Assembly (NCBI GenBank): GCA_014360465.1
Contig: JACIXQ010000007.1
Location: 1 to 50,184, forward strand
DNA length: 50,184 nt
From: a bacterium
Lineage (GTDB): Bacteria; Armatimonadota; JACIXR01
Reading direction: 5' to 3'
In this document: positions 36,031 to 42,437 of the stretch, piece after piece
Position numbering within the stretch: the stretch's first letter is position 1
How the letters are laid out: each line of letters begins with the position of its first letter
Program-made: the position numbers and the translations under genes
Notes under the pieces: generated by a model
The model's database searches: none
The model's input: the letters and a program-made list of their open reading frames with translations, nothing else
What the model was told of the DNA's origin: nothing

Positions 36031-37908
36031 TCAACGGTATTTCTCCTCTGCTAAGAGGCTTTTGGCAGTTTCTCTTATCTTCGCCTGCTTATCTTCTCTT
36101 GCCAGTTTTTTAATTAAGCCGATTATTTCTGGGAACGATTCCCTACCATTCCAAAGGTTCTTAAGAAGTTGTATTCTCAATAGCTCATCGTCGCTTTTCA
36201 GTAATACCTTTTTATGGATTTGATATGAGGAACTGCTCATCTTTCTGAAACTCAAAGAGAGTGCCGCCTGAAGCCTTACCGAAGGTTGGGGGTCTGAGAG
36301 GATTGCTTTGAGCAGAACATCCTCTGCTTCTTTGGTCCAAATGAACCTCATAGCCCATAAGGCAGTAGCCCTTATCTCCGGCGATTCTTCCTCAGAGAAT
36401 TTCAGAAGAATGGGAAAAGAGCGGTTCAAGCCGGCATTCCCTAAGCAGAGAAGCAGGAGGGTTGTTTCCCTTATGGAGGATGACGAATTCAATCGGTCAA
36501 TGAATTTATCCACTATCTTCTCCGATATTTCATTTGAGGAGTCCCTAAGTCTATTAGCCATAATGCCGAGAACGAGCTGGGCGGTAGAGGGGATTTCAAA
36601 ATCTTCCTCATTGAAAGCCAATTGCGAGAGTTCATCTACTATGGCAGGGATGGGTCTTTTGATATCAGCAAGGGAGTAAATAACGGGAAGGAGAATAGAA
36701 GGGTTTTTTCTGTTGGTCCTGACGAAGCGGAGAAGAATTTCCTGTGCCTGGGAATTTCCCACCGCGCTGAGAGCTTCAAGAATAAGCTTTTGTGAAGGTT
36801 TTAGCTCCTTGCTGTTCAGAAGAATTTCCTCTATTTTTTCACAATCATCTGGATGGAGGTAGATAAATGCTTTCAGCTTAAGATAAAGTGATAACGAATC
36901 TTTGGTCTCACCTTGCTCTATTTCGCTTAACTCTCCGAGAAGGTTATCCAACTTAGTATCGCCGAGGATTTTCCTGTAGATGGTTTCCTCTCCACCGGAA
37001 AGTTTTTGATAAAGGGGAAGTTTTCTCAACAGTGTTTTTCTCTCTATATAAACATTCTGTAGAGCCGAAGTTTCGGCTTCACTTATATTCTCTATTGAAA
37101 TAAGATTTAGGATTACATCGGTTTTGATATTCCCTACCTTTCTATCTACGATGAAAATTTCCAGCTCGTCATTTCCTTTCAAAGAGATTGGTTTTCCTAC
37201 CCTGAAAGCGTATTCAATGCGAATCTCTCCCTTGGGAACGATTTTGGGGTTTAATTTTGGTTCTTCATCAGCTTTTTCAGCGGATTTATAGCTTATTTTG
37301 CTTTTGATAAATGAGATGGTGTCCTTCCCTCCCACGAGCTTTTTGTAAGTAGCCTTATATATGCCCGATGGGTCTGTTTCTTCGGTTTGCCAACACTCCT
37401 CCCTGAAACTTTCTGGAGAGACGATTTGGAAAAAGGAGAGGAGTGTTCTGATATAGCCATCAGCAACCCCACAAACGCTATCTTCAATCTCAAGATAAAG
37501 TATTTTTCCGGATTTAGCAAAGGCAATGTAAAAAGGCTTTTCCATATCTCTTTTGATTGTCAATTCGTCTTCGTGGGGATGCAAATGGTTGAGTTCAAAA
37601 TAAAAGTAGTTTAGCTTTAACTTGCAATATAAAATGACAGCGTCTTCTTTATCTATGAAAGGAAGGAAAAAGACCTCTCCCGATACGATTGTGCGAAGAT
37701 CCCCAATGGCCCCAGGGATAATCAATGGGTTTCCCTCGCTTGTTTTAAAAATCCTTCCGAAATCATAAGATGACTCACACCGATAGCGAAAGCTATAGAT
37801 AAGCTTTTCCCCACTTTTAAAATCATAAAAAGAATTTGCCCTTGCGGGTGTCTCAAGGTTTGTAATTAGTAAAAGTAGCGAAAAAAGGTAAAAGGTTTTC
37901 AGTTTCAA
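36031..37908 (-). CDS. Exported vitellogenin_N-like (large lipid transfer) protein with HEAT-type helices
   Basis: A 625-residue exported protein with signal peptide (KLKTFYLFSLLLLITNLETPARA). The first ~270 residues are a beta domain opening FKSGEKLIYSFRYRCES. They continue with PFYIAFAKSGKILYLEIED, then IRTLLSFFQIVSPE and WQTEETDPSGIYKATYKKL. That order (Pro-Phe, Gly, a helix ending FQ, then a Glu-rich SG-Y strand) matches the N-terminal sheet of vitellogenin and MTP. Residues about 330-620 form paired helices with LILEALSAVGNSQAQEILL, then STAQLVLGIMANRL, then LLLLCLGNAGLNRSFPILLKF, which is the superhelix pattern of that family. The start is a TTG at 37908, about eight bases after GGGTGG. 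The gene lies 12 bases after the 39810 gene. Lipid binding is inferred only. Confidence 0.7.
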   Translation of the reverse strand: MKLKTFYLFSLLLLITNLETPARANSFYDFKSGEKLIYSFRYRCESSYDFGRIFKTSEGNPLIIPGAIGDLRTIVSGEVFFLPFIDKEDAVILYCKLKLNYFYFELNHLHPHEDELTIKRDMEKPFYIAFAKSGKILYLEIEDSVCGVADGYIRTLLSFFQIVSPESFREECWQTEETDPSGIYKATYKKLVGGKDTISFIKSKISYKSAEKADEEPKLNPKIVPKGEIRIEYAFRVGKPISLKGNDELEIFIVDRKVGNIKTDVILNLISIENISEAETSALQNVYIERKTLLRKLPLYQKLSGGEETIYRKILGDTKLDNLLGELSEIEQGETKDSLSLYLKLKAFIYLHPDDCEKIEEILLNSKELKPSQKLILEALSAVGNSQAQEILLRFVRTNRKNPSILLPVIYSLADIKRPIPAIVDELSQLAFNEEDFEIPSTAQLVLGIMANRLRDSSNEISEKIVDKFIDRLNSSSSIRETTLLLLCLGNAGLNRSFPILLKFSEEESPEIRATALWAMRFIWTKEAEDVLLKAILSDPQPSVRLQAALSLSFRKMSSSSYQIHKKVLLKSDDELLRIQLLKNLWNGRESFPEIIGLIKKLAREDKQAKIRETAKSLLAEEKYR

Positions 37909-37920
37909 TCTTTAACCACC

Positions 37921-39810
37921 CTATTTTGCCTTTGCTGGCGCTCCTTTTAACTTCAGTGGCAGATAGAATTCTATCTCACCGTCCTCACCCTTGAGTGTTA
38001 TTCTATCCCCTCTTTTGCCAACAGCATCCCCAGTGAAGGTGCCTTTCTCAAGGTCGTAGATAAGCACGATGTCCTCTCCAGTCGGGTCTAAATTGAGGCG
38101 ATGGTTCACCTCCATAATACCCTTCTCCCTATCTGCCTTTCTCGGTCCCCACACTTCCATAACTATGACAACCTTCTTATCAGAGGGAGGAATTATCTCC
38201 TTTTGCCATTTTATCTCCTTTCCGAACCAGATGAACTCATCAGTTGGAGAAGCAGGTTCATCAAGAGCGCTATAGGCGGATGTGCCGAAGAGAATGGTGC
38301 AGAAACCAGCCGGATAAGGTGTCTTCAAACGAGTGACAACGACAGATACGGTCTCCTTAGAGAATTGCTGCCCTGTTATCAAGCTTTGAACATATTCCCT
38401 AGGTCCTATTATGTAACCGTTCGTTTTGACTCCATCCCAATTGAATATGTCCCAAGTGAATTTCTTTGAACCTATTAGATAATCAATTTTGGTATATGCA
38501 TAAATACTACCATTTAGCGCTTCCAACTCGTTTAGAGCACCATAACGGACAACGAAGAAAGGTTCATCTCCTGCGAGCTCTATGCCAAGGTCGGTCTGAA
38601 GATTAAGCCGGTCCTTGAGGAAGGTGAGTTCAGCGCCAGCCCCGGCGCTGGCGACGACAACATCCACTCCTGCTTCTGCATATCCCCTCGTGTCAATATA
38701 AGGGGAGAGGATTCCCGAGATATGGGAGGGTGTGAGACAGAAGCCGTAATCAATGCCAACTACTCCCTTAAAACCCAAGGTGACGCTTACCGGGATTGGT
38801 CCTATCATAAAGTTTCCGGTATATGCCTGGTCTATTCCTTTGGATTGGCTATCCTGGTAGGAGATAAAAGTGTCCCGCTCGTCATACCAAAGGTCGTAGC
38901 CTAATGCTCTTATGACTATGGAGGAATTTGCCTTATCTTTGGAAGAGTTCAGCCTTGCTTCACCATAGACTATCTCCGTAGATTCACCAAAAAGGTAGCC
39001 AGTGCCTTTGCCACTTGCTTTTAGCTCTAATTTGTCCTTTTCTCCTTTCATACCAATGTAGGCATCTACTTCAACTGCTAATATATTCTCATCACCCAAA
39101 CTTTTTGAATATGAATTTTCCAATTTCAGCTTTTTAATCCCTTGAGGCTTTGCTTTTGCTGTTTTATTCTCCACCATTTCTGCAATGCGCTTGGCTGTTT
39201 CCATCTGTTTCTCCATTGCCTCTGGGCTGAGGGCGACAGGGCTTATAAGCGGTTTAGGCGTGAGGAGCGTGAAGTTGGGAGTCATCAACGCTTTCTGGCT
39301 TAGGCTTGGAACGAAGAAGTTGGGCTTTTGGCTGACGCTTCCCAAAAGGACCTGGCGGGTGCGGTCAAAGACATCCTTGTTCAACTTGCATATTTGAATT
39401 GTGACATCACCAGGCTCTCTTAATGAATAGCCAAGCTCGTTGAATTTTCTTTCCAGCTCGTTCATTTGGGCGATGAAATCTTCCGCTTTTAGCTTTGCTC
39501 CATTTTCCAAAATAACCTCGCTCTGTGGTGCAAGCTTGAGCTCCTCAAGAGTGAAGGGTTTGAAGGGAATGGGATTTCTTTTTATGATATTCACCAGATT
39601 GGGATTAAACTGAATAGGGGTTCTTCTAATTATTAGTTGAGGAGTGATTTTTAGCCCTTCTGCTGGAAGGTTCAGCTGGGGCTGGGCAGGAAGATAAAAG
39701 GGAAGCGTGAGCAGAAAAGCTATTAGGAAAAAGCGAAGTATCCATAGCCTATCAGCTTTTCCCAGCACCTCCATATTTACCGTCTTGACAGTTTTCTTTA
39801 TTAGCCTCAT
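37921..39810 (-). CDS. Exported beta-rich protein of unknown function, paired with the vitellogenin-like gene
   Basis: A 629-residue protein. A hydrophobic signal (RLWILRFFLIAFLLTLPFYLPAQ) follows a 20-residue basic start; AAGGAGAG lies eight bases before the ATG. Residues about 45-220 are a low-complexity Pro/Leu/Lys region with a short coiled-coil stretch (EAMEKQMETAKRIAEMVEN). Residues about 225-420 are alternating beta strands rich in Gly, Ala and Val (YIGMKGEKDKLELKASGKG, PIPVSVTLGFKGVVGIDYG, YAEAGVDVVVASAGAGAEL), resembling an amphipathic sheet or half-barrel. The rest is mixed beta with AYTKIDYLIGSKKFTWDIF. No known family was assigned. The tight 12-base spacing to the vitellogenin-like gene suggests a two-protein unit; lipid transfer or surface assembly are possibilities, not conclusions. 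Confidence 0.6.
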   Translation of the reverse strand: MRLIKKTVKTVNMEVLGKADRLWILRFFLIAFLLTLPFYLPAQPQLNLPAEGLKITPQLIIRRTPIQFNPNLVNIIKRNPIPFKPFTLEELKLAPQSEVILENGAKLKAEDFIAQMNELERKFNELGYSLREPGDVTIQICKLNKDVFDRTRQVLLGSVSQKPNFFVPSLSQKALMTPNFTLLTPKPLISPVALSPEAMEKQMETAKRIAEMVENKTAKAKPQGIKKLKLENSYSKSLGDENILAVEVDAYIGMKGEKDKLELKASGKGTGYLFGESTEIVYGEARLNSSKDKANSSIVIRALGYDLWYDERDTFISYQDSQSKGIDQAYTGNFMIGPIPVSVTLGFKGVVGIDYGFCLTPSHISGILSPYIDTRGYAEAGVDVVVASAGAGAELTFLKDRLNLQTDLGIELAGDEPFFVVRYGALNELEALNGSIYAYTKIDYLIGSKKFTWDIFNWDGVKTNGYIIGPREYVQSLITGQQFSKETVSVVVTRLKTPYPAGFCTILFGTSAYSALDEPASPTDEFIWFGKEIKWQKEIIPPSDKKVVIVMEVWGPRKADREKGIMEVNHRLNLDPTGEDIVLIYDLEKGTFTGDAVGKRGDRITLKGEDGEIEFYLPLKLKGAPAKAK

Positions 39811-40137
39811 TCTTGCTTCTCTCCTTTCCTCTCTCGGATTTTGGAAGGAATTCCCCCTGCTTATTGAGAAGTCTCCCTTCCAAGTGGGAAAGAATTATTT
39901 TAATTCATTGTAAATTATGCGATTATAATTGCCAATGCAGAATTCCTTTGAACCCCCAGCATCAATAGCGAAGAGATATAAAATCGCTAACTATTTGCAA
40001 AAATATCGCATTCCTCTCCAGCTAACAGTTAGCTATAAATTTAATATTGGTGTCTTTTTAGTCCTCGTTATGGCTATTGCGAAAGGTGGTTTAACCCCTT
40101 TCAGCTCACCAAGTTTCCCTCCCGTAGAAATATTTGT
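39811..40137. other. Intergenic region with leader inverted repeat, no gene seen
   Basis: About 330 bases between the MBL gene and the exported beta-rich protein gene. A TATAAT lies at 39927-39922 (minus) with only a weak TTCAAA 19 bases upstream. TTGGAAGG at 39841-39848 and CCTTCCAA at 39876-39883 form an 8-bp inverted repeat in the leader of the 39810 gene. ATGGCTATT (40070-40078) followed by AAAGGTGGTTT (40082-40092) resembles the short motifs shared by two other gaps. A 70-codon plus-strand frame looks like chance. Confidence 0.45.
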
Positions 40138-40959
40138 TTAGAGCTCTATTAGCATCCCGGTGAAGAGTGGGAAGAATTTCACATTTTGAGATAGGAAGAG
40201 GGAGGCTTTCCAACCTGTGCAATGCCCACCAATGACTTGATTTACTCCAAATTCCTTAAGGGCATCGGCAGTTGCTTTCAGGCGCTCCGGGGAGGCTGAG
40301 CCGAGATGAAATCCTCCGATGACAGCTTCTATAGGGCGGGAGGGGAAAAGTTCCCGAACTTTCAAGAGCGTGTTCACTAACCCTGAATGTCCGCACCCGA
40401 GGAGGACCATTAAACCCTGAGGAGCATCTATCACCAAACTCTGGTCATCCCAAATGGGGTCTTTATCTCCATTTGCCAAACGGAAATCATCGCCCACATC
40501 CTCAAATGGCGTTTTCCTTTCTATTTCTCCAGTGAGGAATATGCCCGAAACGATCTCTTTGCCATAACTTTGCAGGACGATTTCTTCGCATAATGGTTCT
40601 ACATCGCTAAGGGAATAGGGGTTGCCAACATCCCTTGGCGAAGTATTGGGAGAGAAAATGTAGCGAGGGCGAAGAAAAGCATCAGGATGAGCAAATAACT
40701 TTGGCTTTTTATCCAGGTATTTTAGCAAGGGCAAAAGACCACCTGTGTGGTCGTAATGGTTATGGCTCAAAGCGATCCAACTTAATCCCTCCAAATTAAT
40801 ACCCAAGCTTTGGGCATTCCTCAATATAACGCCACTTTGTCCTACATCAAAAAGAAGTTTATTGTTATCAAACTCGATGTAAAAGGAAATTCCGTGCTCC
40901 GCTAATAACCCCCTATGTCTGACGCTGTTTTCCAAAAGCGTGAGGATTTTCCCTTTCAT
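40138..40959 (-). CDS. Metallo-beta-lactamase-fold hydrolase (COG1237 type)
   Basis: The 273-residue protein shows the MBL metal motif LSHNHYDHTGG (His 66, His 68, Asp 70, His 71), preceded by LLFDVGQSG and followed by VLLGCGHSGLVN, AVIGGFHLGSA and VIGGHCTG, which supply the later metal ligands. This pattern belongs to the family that includes the archaeal dihydropterin ribofuranosylaminobenzene phosphate synthase; bacterial members are common near Mrp genes and are unassigned. Its ATG overlaps the mrp stop by four bases. Roles in thiol, pterin or metal-linked chemistry are possible; none is shown. Confidence 0.85.
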   Translation of the reverse strand: MKGKILTLLENSVRHRGLLAEHGISFYIEFDNNKLLFDVGQSGVILRNAQSLGINLEGLSWIALSHNHYDHTGGLLPLLKYLDKKPKLFAHPDAFLRPRYIFSPNTSPRDVGNPYSLSDVEPLCEEIVLQSYGKEIVSGIFLTGEIERKTPFEDVGDDFRLANGDKDPIWDDQSLVIDAPQGLMVLLGCGHSGLVNTLLKVRELFPSRPIEAVIGGFHLGSASPERLKATADALKEFGVNQVIGGHCTGWKASLFLSQNVKFFPLFTGMLIEL

Positions 40960-41780
40960 TCCTGGGAATTTTCCGTGAGGCTGACCGCTATTTTCTCAAA
41001 TATATCCCTTATTTGGCTATGGGAACCCGAATTCCAAAGGAGCTGACCGGCATCGCTTATTTCTACCAGGTGCGGGTCTATCGGTATCCTCCCAAGGAAG
41101 GGGATTTTCATCTCCTCTGCCATCTTTTCCGCACCGCCTTTGCTGAAAATATCTATCCTTGCCCCGCAATAAGGGCAGATAAAACCGCTCATATTTTCCA
41201 CAACACCGAGTATGGGGACATTTAGTTTCCTACAGAAAGTGATACTTTTCCTCACGGAGGAGACGGCTACTTGCTGGGGTGTGGCTACTATTATCGCCCC
41301 CTCTAATTTCCCTAACAGCTGAACGATAGACAAGGGTTCGTCTCCCGTGCCGGGAGGCGAATCTATGAGAAGGTAATCCAGTTCACCCCATTCAACATCT
41401 TCAAGGAATTGCTGGATTGCTCTGTATTTCATTGGTCCCCTCCAGATGACTGATGAGTCTTCATCTGGCAGGAGAAAACCTATAGACATTACTTTTAGAT
41501 TATCCCCCAATTGCACCGGCGTCAGCTTACCGTTTTCGTTTACTTCTATTTCCTTTCCCTTCCAACCAATCATCTTTGGTATCGTGGGACCGTGAATATC
41601 TATATCTAAGAGCCCTACCTTTTTATTCTGTAGGGAGAGGGCAACCGCCAAATTAAGGGCAACGGTGCTCTTGCCTACACCCCCTTTGCCCGAAAGAACG
41701 ATTATCCTATGCTTTATCTTTTCCAACTGTTTTTCTAATTCCTCGCTAACCAAGCCTTGCGGAATCTTTTGCCTTTCCAA
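40956..41780 (-). CDS. mrp: Mrp/ApbC iron-sulfur cluster carrier ATPase
   Basis: A P-loop NTPase of the Mrp/NBP35 family that carries Fe-S clusters. Motifs seen: VLSGKGGVGKSTVALNLA (Walker A), LLDIDIHGPTIPKM, DYLLIDSPPGTGDE (Walker B region), VVENMSGFICPYCGARIDIF with the CxxC that bridges a cluster between two subunits, and LGRIPIDP. I prefer a TTG start at 41780 because a perfect AGGAGG (41795-41790) sits nine bases upstream. An in-frame ATG at 41816 would add 12 residues but lies inside a 13-bp hairpin that holds its only possible ribosome site. The gene sits between DUF5320 and an MBL-fold gene, a common arrangement in anaerobes and thermophiles. Confidence 0.9.
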   Translation of the reverse strand: MERQKIPQGLVSEELEKQLEKIKHRIIVLSGKGGVGKSTVALNLAVALSLQNKKVGLLDIDIHGPTIPKMIGWKGKEIEVNENGKLTPVQLGDNLKVMSIGFLLPDEDSSVIWRGPMKYRAIQQFLEDVEWGELDYLLIDSPPGTGDEPLSIVQLLGKLEGAIIVATPQQVAVSSVRKSITFCRKLNVPILGVVENMSGFICPYCGARIDIFSKGGAEKMAEEMKIPFLGRIPIDPHLVEISDAGQLLWNSGSHSQIRDIFEKIAVSLTENSQE

Positions 41781-41801
41781 GTGTTCATACCTCCTTTTGT
41801 A

Positions 41802-41831
41802 GGTGGAAGAACCCATACGGGCTCTTCCACC
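41802..41831 (-). promoter_or_regulatory. Intercistronic RNA hairpin before mrp
   Basis: On the minus strand GGTGGAAGA pairs with TCTTCCACC; inside it a G-U pair and CCC/GGG extend the stem to 13 bp around a GUAU loop. It ends about six bases before the AGGAGG used for mrp. There is no downstream U-run, so it is not an ordinary terminator. It may block translation of the in-frame ATG it contains or protect the message. Confidence 0.65.
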
Positions 41832-41843
41832 GGAATGTTATTA

Positions 41844-42149
41844 CTATTTCTTTTCCAGTTCTTTCAGGCGATTCTCTATTGCCTCCAAAGCTTGGCGTAG
41901 AGCATCTGTTTCTTGTCTAAGTTGTTCTACCTCGGAAGGTGGCTCTTCAGCTGGTTCGCTGGAATAGGGAGGGGAATTGAAGCCTGCGGCGGCACCACGG
42001 GTCATTCCTCGCCTCACACCCAAACCCTGGCATCCCCATCTTTTTCCATAATTCATAAAGCCGGGAACTGTGAAGCCAGAGCAAAAACCAGCTCTTCTTC
42101 CTTTTCCCGGACCGAGTCCCAAAGGACCAGTTCTGTCTCCTCTTGGCAT
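41844..42149 (-). CDS. DUF5320-type small protein
   Basis: The 101-residue protein begins MPRGDRTGPLGLGPGKGRRA, a Gly/Arg/Pro motif found at the start of DUF5320 proteins, and carries a Cys-containing middle (GRRAGFCSGF, RWGCQGLGV). It ends with a heptad-rich coiled-coil (EVEQLRQETDALRQALEAIENRLKELEKK). DUF5320 genes commonly sit beside Mrp and dinitrogenase iron-molybdenum cofactor-type genes, suggesting a role around metal or Fe-S cluster handling that has not been defined. AAGGAGGT precedes the ATG. It is first in the three-gene operon. Confidence 0.85.
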   Translation of the reverse strand: MPRGDRTGPLGLGPGKGRRAGFCSGFTVPGFMNYGKRWGCQGLGVRRGMTRGAAAGFNSPPYSSEPAEEPPSEVEQLRQETDALRQALEAIENRLKELEKK

Positions 42150-42179
42150 TTAAAAGACCTCCTTATAAATATGATTTAT

Positions 42180-42194
42180 TGAAAATAATTCTCA
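42180..42194 (-). promoter_or_regulatory. Fur-type operator
   Basis: TGAGAATTATTTTCA on the minus strand matches the 7-1-7 Fur box TGATAAT-n-ATTATCA at 12 of 14 positions. It begins 5 bases downstream of the -10 box, overlapping the likely transcription start, where a bound repressor would block initiation. A relative such as PerR or Zur, or chance AT-richness, is possible. Confidence 0.6.
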
Positions 42195-42199
42195 ATAAC

Positions 42200-42227
42200 A
42201 TTATATCGTGTCTTGGAGAAAAGTCAA
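42200..42227 (-). promoter_or_regulatory. Promoter of the DUF5320-mrp-MBL operon
   Basis: On the minus strand TTGACT (42227-42222) and TATAAT (42205-42200) are 16 bases apart, near the sigma-70 consensus. The start is predicted around 42193, giving a leader of about 45 bases to the DUF5320 ATG. Confidence 0.8.
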
Positions 42228-42399
42228 ATTTTTTATAAAATTCCATAACCTGTCGGAACATATAAATAGAAGTGTGGTATATTTACAAAGAGGGAGTAAG
42301 AGATTCCATAGAGAAGCATTTCCGTAGGGTAATAAAAAGTCGGGATTATTTCCTGCTTATTTCAAATTCCATTTTCCCATAATAATTACTAAAGATTCC

Positions 42400-42428
42400 A
42401 AAATCTTTCCGAAGTTTTCAAAGATTTT
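42400..42428 (-). terminator. Weak possible terminator after the GH38 gene
   Basis: AAAATCTTT and AAAGATTTT form a 9-bp, AT-only stem with an 11-base loop, ten bases downstream of the GH38 stop. It has little GC and no clean U-run after it, so it may not terminate. The rest of 42228-42437 shows no gene. Confidence 0.25.
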
Positions 42429-42437
42429 GTTAATTCT

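Noticed and set aside
39929-40141. 70-codon plus-strand frame between the MBL gene and the beta-rich gene
   Set aside because: No ribosome site or domain; it overlaps the end of the MBL gene on the other strand.
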